A DNA stretch of 64,000 nucleotides, from contig CP051237.1 in the NCBI GenBank assembly GCA_017794825.1, positions 4,978,501 through 5,042,500 of the forward strand, given 5' to 3'. Below the pieces are notes generated by a model. It ran no database searches, was not told the origin of the DNA, and worked only from the letters and a program-made list of their open reading frames with translations. Source of the stretch: Pararhizobium sp. GTDB taxonomy: Bacteria; Pseudomonadota; Alphaproteobacteria; Rhizobiales; Rhizobiaceae. Below are positions 35,686 through 44,681 of the stretch, one piece after another; position 1 is the first letter of the stretch, and each line of letters opens with the position of its first letter. The translations under genes and the position numbers were made by a program.

Positions 35686-36318
35686 ATGTCAAATCCGGTC
35701 GAGACTGCACTCAATCTGGTGCCGATGGTGGTCGAGCAGACGAATCGAGGCGAAAGGGCTTTCGATATCTTCTCCCGGCTGCTGAAGGAAAGAATCATCT
35801 TCATCACCGGACCGGTCGAGGACGGCATGGCGACGCTGGTCTGCGCACAGCTGCTCTTCCTGGAAGCGGAAAATCCCAAGAAGGAAATTGCGCTTTACAT
35901 CAATTCGCCTGGCGGCGTTGTGACGTCGGGCATGGCGATCTACGACACGATGCAGTTCATCAAGCCGGCCGTCTCGACGCTCTGCATTGGCCAGGCCGCA
36001 TCGATGGGTTCGCTCCTTCTCTGCGCAGGCCACAAGGATATGCGATTCGCCACGCCAAACGCCCGTATCATGGTTCACCAGCCCTCCGGTGGCTTCCAGG
36101 GGCAGGCGTCCGACATCGAGCGCCACGCGCAGGACATCATCAAACTGAAGCGCCGGCTGAACGAAATTTACGTGCAGCATACGGGTCAGAACTACGAAAC
36201 CATCGAGAACACGCTCGACCGCGATCATTTCATGACATCGGACGAGGCGAAGGATTTCGGTCTGATCGATCGTGTGATTTCAAGCCGCGAGGCTGTGGAA
36301 GGCGAAACGAAGGCTTGA
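35686..36318 (+). CDS. clpP: ATP-dependent Clp protease proteolytic subunit
   Basis: This 210-residue ClpP has catalytic Ser106 (QAASMGS), His131 (MVHQPSGG) and the aspartate in FGLIDRV near residue 180. The N-terminus is the short alphaproteobacterial form. It assembles into a 14-mer chamber fed by ClpX or ClpA. clpX follows on the same strand after 255 bases. That gap shows no hairpin with a T-tract, so the two may be partly co-transcribed, with an extra promoter in the gap. Confidence 0.97.
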   Translation: MSNPVETALNLVPMVVEQTNRGERAFDIFSRLLKERIIFITGPVEDGMATLVCAQLLFLEAENPKKEIALYINSPGGVVTSGMAIYDTMQFIKPAVSTLCIGQAASMGSLLLCAGHKDMRFATPNARIMVHQPSGGFQGQASDIERHAQDIIKLKRRLNEIYVQHTGQNYETIENTLDRDHFMTSDEAKDFGLIDRVISSREAVEGETKA

Positions 36319-36573
36319 CGCGGGCCGCCGTTTTTGACGGAACTGCGACAATTCTACAACAAAATTTCGCATTAGGGACTGGTACGGCAGGTGTAGCGCA
36401 TTAATATGAGGTGTTAAGGGTATGTTCAAGGATATGCGAATAGCCTCCGGTGTTAGACTTTTGCTATCGACGTTGCGCTAATTGCATTTGGCGAAGAGCA
36501 TGACCGGCGCCGACCGGCCAGTCCGGTCAAATACTGATCCGACGCAGAGGCGGGTCATGAGAAGGAATGAAAC

Positions 36574-37851
36574 ATGAGCAAGGTTAGCGGTGGAAGCGGT
36601 GGTGAATCGAAGAACACCCTCTATTGTTCGTTTTGCGGCAAGAGCCAACACGAGGTTCGCAAGCTGATTGCGGGACCGACGGTCTTTATCTGCGATGAAT
36701 GCGTCGAACTCTGCATGGACATCATCCGCGAGGAGAACAAATCCTCGATGGTCAAATCCAGCGACGGCGTGCCTACTCCGAAGGAAATCATCGAAACGCT
36801 CGATGAATATGTAATAGGGCAGCAGCAGGCCAAGCGCGTGCTTTCGGTCGCCGTTCACAATCACTACAAGCGTCTTGCCCACTCCAGCAAGAGCAATGAC
36901 ATCGAACTGTCCAAGTCGAACATCCTGCTGGTAGGACCGACCGGCTGCGGCAAGACCTATCTCGCCCAGACGCTGGCCAGAATTATCGACGTTCCGTTCA
37001 CAATGGCCGACGCCACGACTCTTACGGAAGCGGGCTATGTTGGCGAAGACGTTGAAAACATCATCCTGAAGCTGCTGCAGTCTGCCGATTACAATGTCGA
37101 GCGGGCGCAGAGGGGGATCGTCTATATCGATGAGGTCGACAAGATCTCTCGCAAGTCCGACAATCCTTCGATCACCCGGGACGTGTCGGGCGAAGGCGTT
37201 CAGCAGGCGCTTCTGAAAATCATGGAGGGAACGGTCGCTTCGGTTCCGCCGCAGGGCGGCCGCAAGCATCCGCAGCAGGAGTTCCTGCAGGTCGATACGA
37301 CCAATATCCTGTTTATCTGTGGCGGCGCTTTCGCCGGTCTCGACAAGATCATTTCGGCCCGCGGCGAAAAGACATCGATCGGTTTCGGCGCAGCTGTCAA
37401 GGCGCAGGACGAGCGTCGCGTCGGCGAGATCCTGCGTGATCTCGAACCGGAGGACATGGTCAAGTTTGGCCTCATCCCCGAATTCATCGGTCGTCTGCCG
37501 GTTATCGCCACGCTGGAAGATCTCGACGAGGACGCGCTGATCTCTATCCTGTCGGAGCCAAAGAACGCTCTGGTCAAGCAGTATCAGAGACTCTTCGAAA
37601 TGGAGAATGTCGAACTGACATTCCATGAGGATGCGCTGCGTGGCATCGCGAAAAAGGCGATCGTCCGAAAGACCGGCGCGCGCGGCTTGCGCTCCATCAT
37701 GGAAAAGATCCTGCTCGACACCATGTTCGAGCTTCCCTCTCTCGAAGGTGTTCAGGAGGTCGTCATCTCCGACGAAGTGGTGAACGGATCGGCCCGGCCG
37801 CTCTACATTTATTCGGAGCGCGACGAGGAAAAGGGCAACGCTACGGCGTAA
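36574..37851 (+). CDS. clpX: Clp protease ATP-binding subunit ClpX
   Basis: This 425-residue AAA+ unfoldase has the N-terminal zinc-binding domain with Cys18, Cys21, Cys40 and Cys43. Walker A is GPTGCGKTYLAQ, and Walker B lies in IVYIDEVDKI. The IGF-type ClpP-docking loop region is at about residue 265-275 (TSIGFGAAV), and the sensor-2 region is GARGLRSIMEKILL. It unfolds ssrA-tagged and regulatory proteins for ClpP, including cell-cycle regulators in alphaproteobacteria. Confidence 0.98.
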   Translation: MSKVSGGSGGESKNTLYCSFCGKSQHEVRKLIAGPTVFICDECVELCMDIIREENKSSMVKSSDGVPTPKEIIETLDEYVIGQQQAKRVLSVAVHNHYKRLAHSSKSNDIELSKSNILLVGPTGCGKTYLAQTLARIIDVPFTMADATTLTEAGYVGEDVENIILKLLQSADYNVERAQRGIVYIDEVDKISRKSDNPSITRDVSGEGVQQALLKIMEGTVASVPPQGGRKHPQQEFLQVDTTNILFICGGAFAGLDKIISARGEKTSIGFGAAVKAQDERRVGEILRDLEPEDMVKFGLIPEFIGRLPVIATLEDLDEDALISILSEPKNALVKQYQRLFEMENVELTFHEDALRGIAKKAIVRKTGARGLRSIMEKILLDTMFELPSLEGVQEVVISDEVVNGSARPLYIYSERDEEKGNATA

Positions 37852-37877
37852 CCACTCCCGCCTGATTTGAATATTCG

Positions 37878-37904
37878 AAACCCGCCCTCGTGGCGGGTTT
37901 TTTT
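37878..37904 (+). terminator. rho-independent terminator after clpX
   Basis: The stem AAACCCGCC / GGCGGGTTT with loop CTCGT is followed by a T run to 37904. It lies 27 bases after the clpX stop. Confidence 0.9.
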
Positions 37905-37964
37905 GACATATCTGCACCTTTACTGCCGCTTGACCTGCATGCTTGCGCGATATCAGGATGCAGC

Positions 37965-39131
37965 ATGTCCGCAGATGCGCCTCAACGCGGCTTTGTCGCA
38001 CAGGAATTCGAGAACCGGCTTTCGCGGCTGCAAGACGGCATGCGGAATCGGAATATCGATCTCGCCTTTTTCACGACGGAAGCGGAATTCCGTTACTTTA
38101 CCGGCTTTTTCACACAGTTCTGGCAGAGCCCGACCCGGCCCTGGTTTTTGCTGGCGCCGCAATCGGGCAAACCGGTCGCCGTCATTCCCGAAATCGGCGC
38201 GGAATGCATGCGGCGCGCCGGCGTCGAGGATATACGCGCATGGGATTCGCCAGCCGCCGATGATCGGGGGATAGAGCTCCTGTGCGAAACAATCGTCGAA
38301 CTGGCGGGCGAAGGCGCTTCGATTGGTCTTCTGAAGGGCAGGGAAACCGCTTTGCGCATGCCGCTTGCGGATTTCGAAGCGTTGAAGCAACGACTTTCAA
38401 GCCTGCAGTTCAAGGATATCACCGGACTTGTTCTGCAACTGCGTATGGTAAAGTCCGAAGCCGAGATCGAAAAGATCGCCCATGCTTGCCAGCCGGCGGG
38501 ACGTGCTTTCGATCGCGCGCCGGATGCGATTCACACCGGCATGAGCGAACGCGAAGCCTTTCAGGCCTTCAAGATTCTTTGCCTTGAGGAAGGGGTTGAC
38601 GACGTTTCCTACCTTGTGGGCGGCGCTGGCGCTGGCGGGTATCGGGATATCATTTCACCGCCGTCGGAAAGGAAGCTCGCCGCTGGCGATGTTCTGATGT
38701 TTGACACTGGATGTGTCTGGGACGGGTATTTTTGCGATTTTGACCGAAATTTCGCCATCGGCGAGGTGGCGCAAGCCGTCCAGGACGCTCATGCACGGCT
38801 CTGGGAGGCCACAGAGGCGGGGCTTGAAGCAACGAGGCCGGGTGCATGCTGTTCAGACCTGTTTCACGCCATGGCGGCGCTTCTGCCAGGCGCAAGCTCC
38901 GGAGGCGTCGGGCGCATGGGGCACGGACTCGGCATGCAGTTGACGGAGTTCCCGTCAATCACGCCCTTTGACAGGACGGAGCTTCAGCCCGGCATGGTCA
39001 TGACGCTGGAGCCGTCCATCGATATCGGCGGCGGGCGCATGCTGGTGCACGAGGAAAACCTGGTCGTAAGGGACGATGGTCCGCTCCTGCTGACCTGGCG
39101 GACGCCGCAACGAATGCCTGTGATCGGATGA
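37965..39131 (+). CDS. M24 family metallopeptidase (Xaa-Pro peptidase-like)
   Basis: This 388-residue protein has an N-terminal creatinase-like domain (about 1-150) and a pita-bread M24 domain with a full set of metal ligands. The ligands are Asp in MFDTGCVW, Asp in CDFDRNF, His in MGHGLGM, Glu in LEPSI and Glu in VHEEN. Members cleave N-terminal residues before proline or open amide rings such as ectoine. The start is ATG 37965; an earlier in-frame ATG lies inside the clpX terminator. It overlaps the next gene by 4 bases, so the pair acts together, probably in breakdown of an amide or amino-acid derivative. Confidence 0.85.
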   Translation: MSADAPQRGFVAQEFENRLSRLQDGMRNRNIDLAFFTTEAEFRYFTGFFTQFWQSPTRPWFLLAPQSGKPVAVIPEIGAECMRRAGVEDIRAWDSPAADDRGIELLCETIVELAGEGASIGLLKGRETALRMPLADFEALKQRLSSLQFKDITGLVLQLRMVKSEAEIEKIAHACQPAGRAFDRAPDAIHTGMSEREAFQAFKILCLEEGVDDVSYLVGGAGAGGYRDIISPPSERKLAAGDVLMFDTGCVWDGYFCDFDRNFAIGEVAQAVQDAHARLWEATEAGLEATRPGACCSDLFHAMAALLPGASSGGVGRMGHGLGMQLTEFPSITPFDRTELQPGMVMTLEPSIDIGGGRMLVHEENLVVRDDGPLLLTWRTPQRMPVIG

Positions 39132-39850
39132 ATGCAATGCTGAGATTCGAATACGATATCGACCCCGTACGCGACAGGCTCGCGACCTACGGAATCATTA
39201 TCCTGAAGACGGACGAGACTCTCGAGAAGGAGTTTGGCGTCCTGTTGAATGGCGGCGGCAACGTCGTCCACTACAGCCGCGTCGAAAGCGAAGCCCTGGT
39301 GTCGCCAGAGACGCTGCGGCGAATGGAAGCCCGCATTCCCCAATCCGCCGGCATGCTGCCGGAAGGAGCGAGTTACAACGCTGTCGCCTATGCCTGTACG
39401 TCCGGAGCGACGACCATCGGCCCCAAGAAGGTCGCTGAAGCGGTCCACACGGTCATTCCCGATGTCCCGGTCACCGATCCGATAACAGCGTCGATCGCGC
39501 GCTTGCGGTCCATTTACGCGCGCAGGATATGCCTGCTCACGCCTTATATTCCCTCCGTCACCGGGGCGATGGCCGACAAGCTGACCGGGGAGGGGTTTGA
39601 GATCGTTGCTTCCGGGTCGTTTTACGAGGAACGCGAAAGCGCTGTGGTAAGAATTTCGCAAGCGTCCGTCCTTGCCGCCGTCGAGGCGCTGGCGCAGGAA
39701 GCCGACGCTGACGCCGTCTTCGTGTCCTGCACCAACCTGCCGACGATCGACATTCTGGAAGAGGCGCGAAAACGTACGGGAACCGAGGTTTTCAGCAGCA
39801 ACAGTGCGCTTGCCTGGCATCTGGAGACGCTTGCGAACCGTTCACAATAG
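39128..39850 (+). CDS. Asp/Glu racemase-superfamily protein (maleate isomerase / arylmalonate decarboxylase group)
   Basis: This 240-residue protein of the maleate cis-trans isomerase-like group has two pseudo-symmetric halves. The two catalytic-type cysteines sit in AYACTSGATTIG (about residue 91) and VSCTNLPTIDI (about residue 200). That two-cysteine pattern is what the racemase, isomerase and hydantoin-racemase branches share. Its ATG overlaps the end of the M24 peptidase gene (ATGA), so translation is coupled. In ectoine-degradation loci a similar pair (DoeA/EutD with EutA-like) occurs, but the other ectoine genes are absent here, so I do not assign that pathway. Confidence 0.8.
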   Translation: MNAMLRFEYDIDPVRDRLATYGIIILKTDETLEKEFGVLLNGGGNVVHYSRVESEALVSPETLRRMEARIPQSAGMLPEGASYNAVAYACTSGATTIGPKKVAEAVHTVIPDVPVTDPITASIARLRSIYARRICLLTPYIPSVTGAMADKLTGEGFEIVASGSFYEERESAVVRISQASVLAAVEALAQEADADAVFVSCTNLPTIDILEEARKRTGTEVFSSNSALAWHLETLANRSQ

Positions 39851-39968
39851 CTGTGAAACCAGGCAAACCACCTTACGACGCACGCTCCGGCTTCCTATAT
39901 ACATGATACACTGGGACGATTCGTCCTGTGGATGCTTTGCAGCTATTCGGCTAATGCCCTGTTTCAGG

Positions 39969-39998
39969 CTTGAAACCTCCTGCCGAAAACTCCAATTA
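39969..39998 (+). promoter_or_regulatory. possible heat-shock (RpoH) promoter of lon
   Basis: CTTGAAA at 39969-39975 matches the sigma-32 -35 element. After 14 bases, CTCCAATTA at 39990-39998 resembles the CCCCATNT-like -10 element. It lies about 75 bases before the lon start. lon is a classical heat-shock gene, which supports the call, but the -10 match is imperfect. Confidence 0.4.
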
Positions 39999-40071
39999 TC
40001 AGGCAAGTGACGCGTCGAATGCGCCGGGCTCATCCGGGCGGGCGCAAGTATCGCGGTCGAAAGGAAACAAG

Positions 40072-42489
40072 ATGAATGAAATGACCAGTCAGCATGGCGA
40101 GACGACGACGTACCCGGTATTGCCGTTGCGCGATATCGTCGTCTTCCCGCACATGATCGTTCCGCTTTTTGTCGGCAGGGAAAAGTCCATTCGCGCCCTT
40201 GAGGAAGTGATGGGCGCGGACAAGCAGATCCTGCTTGCGACCCAGATCAACGCCGGTGACGACGATCCGAAGGCTGAGGAAATCTACGAGGTCGGCACGA
40301 TAGCCAATGTGCTGCAGCTTCTGAAGCTGCCGGACGGTACTGTGAAGGTGCTTGTCGAAGGCAAGGACCGCGCGAAAGTCACGGCTTACACCCGGACCGA
40401 CGAGTTCTACGAAGCTGCGGCCGAAGTCATGTCCGAACCCGAAGAGGATCCGGTTGAAAACGAGGCGCTTTCGCGCTCGGTCGTCTCCGAGTTCGAGAAC
40501 TATGTAAAGCTCAACAAGAAGATTTCGCCGGAAGTCGTGGGCGCCGCCAGCCAGATCGACGATTACTCGAAACTGGCCGACACCGTTGCTTCGCATCTGT
40601 CGATCAAGATTCCGGAAAAGCAGGAGATGCTGGCGACAGTCAGCGTCAAGGAGCGTCTTGAGCGGGCGCTCGGCTTCATGGAAGGCGAGATCTCCGTTCT
40701 GCAAGTTGAAAAGCGGATCCGTTCGCGCGTCAAGCGCCAGATGGAGAAGACACAGCGCGAATACTACCTCAACGAACAGATGAAGGCCATCCAGAAGGAA
40801 CTCGGCGACGGTGAAGACGGTCGCGACGAGATGTCCGAACTGGAAGAGCGCATCTCGAAGACCAAGCTGTCCAAGGAAGCGCGCGAGAAGGCCGACGCCG
40901 AGCTCAAGAAGCTCAAGCAGATGAGCCCGATGTCGGCGGAAGCAACCGTCGTGCGCAACTATCTCGACTGGCTGCTCGGTATTCCGTGGGGCAAGAAATC
41001 GCGGATCAAGGTCGATCTGAACAAGGCCGACGACATTCTTGAAACCGATCACTACGGTCTGGAGAAGGTCAAGGAGCGAATCCTTGAGTATCTTGCCGTT
41101 CAGACTCGTTCGAACAAGATCAAGGGACCGATCCTGTGCCTCGTCGGGCCGCCCGGCGTCGGCAAGACGTCGCTCGCCAAGTCGATCGCCAAGGCGACCG
41201 GCCGCGAATACGTGCGCATGGCGCTCGGCGGCGTTCGCGACGAAGCCGAAATCCGTGGTCACCGGCGCACCTATATCGGTTCGATGCCCGGCAAGGTCAT
41301 CCAGTCGATGAAGAAGGCGAAGAAGGCCAATCCGCTGTTCCTGTTCGACGAGATCGACAAGATGGGCGCCGATTTCCGTGGCGATCCGTCCTCGGCGTTG
41401 CTCGAAGTGCTCGATCCGGAACAGAATTCGACCTTCATGGACCACTATCTCGAAGTGGAATATGATCTGTCGAACGTCATGTTCATCACGACGGCGAACA
41501 CGCTGAACATTCCGGCGCCGCTGATGGACCGCATGGAAATCATCCGGATCGCCGGCTACACCGAAGACGAGAAGCTGGAAATCGCCAAGCGGCACCTGTT
41601 GCCGAAAGCGGTTCGCGATCACGCGCTTCAGAAGAGCGAGTTCTCGGTTACCGACGACGCGTTGCGGCAGATCATTCGCCGTTACACGCGTGAAGCCGGC
41701 GTCCGGAACTTCGAACGTGAGCTGAAGTCTCTCGCCCGAAAGGTCGTGACGAGGATTCTCAAGGACGGGGTCAAGTCAGTGGATGTGACGGCGGATAACC
41801 TGTCCGATTACCTCGGTGTTCCGCGCTTCCGCTATGGCGAGGCAGAACTGGACAACCAGATCGGCGTCGTGACCGGTCTCGCCTGGACCGAGGTGGGCGG
41901 CGAGCTGCTGACTATCGAAGGCGTGATGATGCCCGGCAAGGGCAAGATGACCGTCACCGGCAACCTGCGCGACGTGATGAAGGAGTCGATCTCAGCGGCC
42001 GCCTCCTACGTGCGTTCGCGCGCCGTCGATTTCGGCATCGAGCCGCCGATGTTCGACAAGCGCGACATCCACGTTCACGTGCCGGAAGGCGCAACCCCCA
42101 AGGACGGCCCGTCGGCCGGCGTCGCCATGGCGACGGCGATCGTGTCGATCATGACAGGCATCACCGTACGCAAGGATGTCGCGATGACTGGCGAGATCAC
42201 GTTGCGCGGTCGTGTCCTGCCGATTGGCGGCCTGAAAGAGAAGCTGCTTGCGGCTCTGCGTGGCGGAATCAAGACCGTTCTCATTCCTGAAGAAAACGCC
42301 AAGGATCTGGCGGATATTCCGGACAATGTGAAGAACGAACTCGAGATCATTCCGGTGTCGCAAATGAGCGAGGTTCTGGACCATGCTCTGACGATGAAGC
42401 CGGAGGCGATAGAATGGACCGGGACGCCTGAACCGTCGATTGTCGGCGACGAAGGAAGCAAGGAATCAGGCGCTTCTGTTGCGCATTGA
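40072..42489 (+). CDS. lon: ATP-dependent endopeptidase La
   Basis: This 805-residue Lon protease has an N-terminal substrate-binding domain (YPVLPLRDIVVFPHMIVPLFVGRE), a coiled region and an AAA+ module with Walker A GPPGVGKTSLAK. The C-terminal protease domain has the Ser-Lys dyad: serine in KDGPSAGVAM and a lysine about 43 residues on, near LPIGGLKEKLLAA. The ATG at 40072 has AAAGGAAA upstream and matches the family start. It degrades damaged proteins and regulators in the cytoplasm. It sits between clpX and the HU gene, a conserved order in the Hyphomicrobiales. Confidence 0.98.
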   Translation: MNEMTSQHGETTTYPVLPLRDIVVFPHMIVPLFVGREKSIRALEEVMGADKQILLATQINAGDDDPKAEEIYEVGTIANVLQLLKLPDGTVKVLVEGKDRAKVTAYTRTDEFYEAAAEVMSEPEEDPVENEALSRSVVSEFENYVKLNKKISPEVVGAASQIDDYSKLADTVASHLSIKIPEKQEMLATVSVKERLERALGFMEGEISVLQVEKRIRSRVKRQMEKTQREYYLNEQMKAIQKELGDGEDGRDEMSELEERISKTKLSKEAREKADAELKKLKQMSPMSAEATVVRNYLDWLLGIPWGKKSRIKVDLNKADDILETDHYGLEKVKERILEYLAVQTRSNKIKGPILCLVGPPGVGKTSLAKSIAKATGREYVRMALGGVRDEAEIRGHRRTYIGSMPGKVIQSMKKAKKANPLFLFDEIDKMGADFRGDPSSALLEVLDPEQNSTFMDHYLEVEYDLSNVMFITTANTLNIPAPLMDRMEIIRIAGYTEDEKLEIAKRHLLPKAVRDHALQKSEFSVTDDALRQIIRRYTREAGVRNFERELKSLARKVVTRILKDGVKSVDVTADNLSDYLGVPRFRYGEAELDNQIGVVTGLAWTEVGGELLTIEGVMMPGKGKMTVTGNLRDVMKESISAAASYVRSRAVDFGIEPPMFDKRDIHVHVPEGATPKDGPSAGVAMATAIVSIMTGITVRKDVAMTGEITLRGRVLPIGGLKEKLLAALRGGIKTVLIPEENAKDLADIPDNVKNELEIIPVSQMSEVLDHALTMKPEAIEWTGTPEPSIVGDEGSKESGASVAH

Positions 42490-42520
42490 TTCTTTTCGGA
42501 TTTTCCGATTTCAAGAGTTT

Positions 42521-42544
42521 AGAGACGGGCGAAAGCCCGTCTCT
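42521..42544 (+). terminator. hairpin after lon
   Basis: A perfect 10-bp stem, AGAGACGGGC / GCCCGTCTCT with loop GAAA, lies 31 bases after the lon stop. It lacks a strong T-tract, so it may be an RNA-stabilising or weak terminator element in front of the stronger hairpin at 42571. Confidence 0.65.
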
Positions 42545-42570
42545 ATTGGTTTCAGGGGCTAAAAAATGCA

Positions 42571-42600
42571 AAAAACGCCGGAAAACCGGCGTTTTTGCTT
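42571..42600 (+). terminator. rho-independent terminator between lon and HU gene
   Basis: The stem AAAAACGCCGG / CCGGCGTTTTT with loop AAAA is followed by GCTTG and further T. A-rich and T-rich flanks make it usable in both directions, but the neighbouring genes point to the plus strand. Confidence 0.88.
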
Positions 42601-42696
42601 GTTTTCCGACACGCAATCATTGTGATTTTGGCTTCATTACGTACAATCTTGTCTGACTTGAAATGAGTCGTCTGACATATCGAAAGGGTTGGAAAA

Positions 42697-42972
42697 ATGA
42701 ACAAGAACGAACTGGTTGCTGCCGTTGCCGAAAAAGCAGGTATGAGCAAAGCGGACGCCGGATCTGCTGTCGAGTCCGTATTCGACACGATCACATCCGA
42801 ACTGAAGTCTGGCGGTGATGTTCGTCTGGTGGGCTTCGGAAACTTCTCGGTCACGCACCGCGACGCTTCGAAAGGCCGTAATCCCATGACTGGCGCAGAA
42901 GTCGACATTCCGGCGCGCAATGTGCCGAAGTTCTCCGCCGGCAAGGGTCTGAAGGACGCGGTCAACAGCTAG
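42697..42972 (+). CDS. hupB: HU family DNA-binding protein
   Basis: This 91-residue HU protein begins MNKNELVAAVAEKAGMSKADA and has the DNA-wrapping arm VRLVGFGNFSVTHRDASKGRNPMTGAEV, ending VPKFSAGKGLKDAVN. It is a nucleoid protein that bends DNA as a dimer. GAAAGG lies 9 bases upstream of the start. It has its own terminators on both sides, so it is a single-gene unit. Confidence 0.97.
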   Translation: MNKNELVAAVAEKAGMSKADAGSAVESVFDTITSELKSGGDVRLVGFGNFSVTHRDASKGRNPMTGAEVDIPARNVPKFSAGKGLKDAVNS

Positions 42973-43002
42973 TTTGCCCTGTACTTGAACTTTGCTTTTT
43001 AG

Positions 43003-43031
43003 GCCCGGCCATTGCGCCGGGCTTTGTTTTT
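43003..43031 (+). terminator. rho-independent terminator after HU gene
   Basis: The stem GCCCGGC / GCCGGGC with loop CATTG is followed by TTTGTTTTT. It lies 30 bases after the HU stop. Confidence 0.85.
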
Positions 43032-43063
43032 CCGGGAGGCGGGCGAATGAGGGAGATGTGGTC

Positions 43064-44563
43064 GTGAGCGCGCGCGCTCCGATGAGCACTCGACCGACCG
43101 GTTACGATGACGGGCTGTGGAATCCTGATTTCGGACCAACGCGTCCTGAAGAGCGCAACTGGACCTGGCTGAGCTTCAGTTGGCTCTGGGTTGGCCTGGT
43201 CGTCAATATTGCAGCCTATATGACCGCCTCCAGCCTCATGGCCCAGGGATTGACCTGGTGGCAGGCGATACTCGCCGTTCTTGTCGGAAATTCCATCCTG
43301 GTGGTTCCGCTCGTGCTGATCGGCCGCATGGGAGTTCTCTACCGTGTGCCGTTCCCGGTTTTGTTGCGATCGTCGTTCGGCACGACAGGAGCCCGGCTGC
43401 CGGCTATGCTCCGCGCCGTCGTCGCCTGCGGATGGTTCGGCATACAAACCTGGATCGGAGGCTCGGCGATCTACGCCATAGCCAAGATCCTGATTCCCTC
43501 CTTCGTGGACCCTTTCTCGACGATGATCATCCCGGTCATCGGTCTCGATCCGATTGCGTTCGGCTCGTTTCTTCTGTTCTGGGGGGTGCATGTATTCTTC
43601 ATCGCCAGGGGCATCGAGTCGATACGCTGGCTGGAAATCATCGCCGGACCGCTGCTGCTTGCCGGTGGATTGGCGGCGCTGGCTTGGGTTTATATGTCGT
43701 TCGGAAGTTTTGGAACTATCCTCAAGACGTCGCAAAATTTCATCAAAACGGGCGATCATTCATTCTGGGTAGTTTTCGGAACCGCCGTCACGGCAGTCGT
43801 TGGGGGATGGGCCACTCTGGCGCTGAACATTCCGGATTTCACACGCTTCGCCAGGAGCGGCAGGGACCAGGTCATCGGCCAGGCGCTTGGATTGCCCTTG
43901 CCGGCGGTGCTGCTGGCCTTCGTAGGCGTCGTGGTAACGTCCGCTTCCTATATGGCGCTGGGCAAGGTTGTCTGGAATCCTGTTACGCTCGCCGGCGAAC
44001 TCGAGGGCGGGCTGACGATTGTCCTGCTGCTTTTTCTGATCATAGCCACGATCACGACCAACATCGCAGCCAACGTCGTGTCGCCGTCCAACGATTTCTC
44101 CAATCTTGCCCCTGGTCGCATCTCCTTCAAGATGGGCTGATACATTACTGTGGTCATCGGCATCCTGATGTTTCCCTGGAAGCTCATGGAAAGCGCCAAC
44201 GCCTACATATTCGTCTGGCTGATCGCCTACGGAGCACTCCTCGGACCGATCGCGGGCATCATGATATCGGACTTCTATCTGGTTCGGCGGAGCAAAATTG
44301 CCGCGGACGATCTGTTCCTGAAAGACGGTCGCTATCGCTACCGGAACGGATGGAACCTCAGCGGCGTTGCCGCCCTCTTTATCGGCGTGGCGCCGTGTTT
44401 TCCCGGTTTTCTGCACGCCGTCGGTCTGTGGCCGGCTTGTCCGGACTATCTGACTACGATCTACGACTATTCCTGGTTTGTCGGTTTCAGCGTCGCCTTT
44501 GTGGTCTATCCGGTCCTGATGGGTCTCTCCACGCCAGCGCGCCGCGACACCGTAGCGTCCTGA
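43064..44563 (+). pseudogene. NCS1 family nucleobase:cation symporter, interrupted by one in-frame TGA
   Basis: About 500 codons encode a cytosine/purine/allantoin-type permease with twelve hydrophobic helices (early WTWLSFSWLWVGLVV, GYPxxLRSSFG-like VPFPVLLRSSFG, late IAGIMISDFYLVRR). After codon MG at 44132-44137 there is TGA at 44138-44140. The same frame then continues without any shift through TYR-Ile-Thr, VVIGILMFPWKL and on to a normal stop at 44561-44563. Family members have a glycine at this point (MGG followed by an aromatic or leucine), so GGA to TGA is the simplest change. The start is probably GTG 43064, eight bases after GGGAG. As read, the product would lose the last three or so helices. 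Confidence 0.8.
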
Positions 44564-44681
44564 GGCGTTTCGACAACACAACAGGACAAAACCTCAGGCG
44601 GCGGATTTACTTATGTTGGCCGTTTCTATATGGCTTGCCGCCTTTGTAGAGCGACCATTCATTTCGATATTTCGGTGAACC

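Noticed and set aside
36422..36481. 19-codon frame upstream of clpX
   Set aside because: It has no good ribosome site, no conservation that I can judge, and its length is within chance.
36478..38001. 507-codon open frame on the minus strand opposite clpX
   Set aside because: It lies antisense to an unmistakable clpX, has no recognisable domain and a composition expected from reading GC-rich codons in reverse.
37965..39850. Ectoine degradation operon (EutD/DoeA with EutA)
   Set aside because: The M24 and racemase-family pair resembles part of such loci, but no other ectoine uptake or degradation gene is present and the N-terminal half is not clearly DoeA-like.
40030..41622. 530-codon open frame opposite lon
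   Set aside because: This is antisense to a complete, highly conserved lon gene, with no motif of its own. GC-rich codon bias keeps the reverse frame open.
44138..44140. Selenocysteine codon in the NCS1 gene
   Set aside because: The family has glycine here and no selenoprotein is known in it. A nonsense substitution or read error is simpler.
43180..44649. 489-codon plus-strand frame overlapping the NCS1 permease in another phase
   Set aside because: It is arginine- and histidine-rich without membrane helices. The permease frame has twelve conserved helices, so the long overlapping frame is a shadow and not the intact version of the gene.
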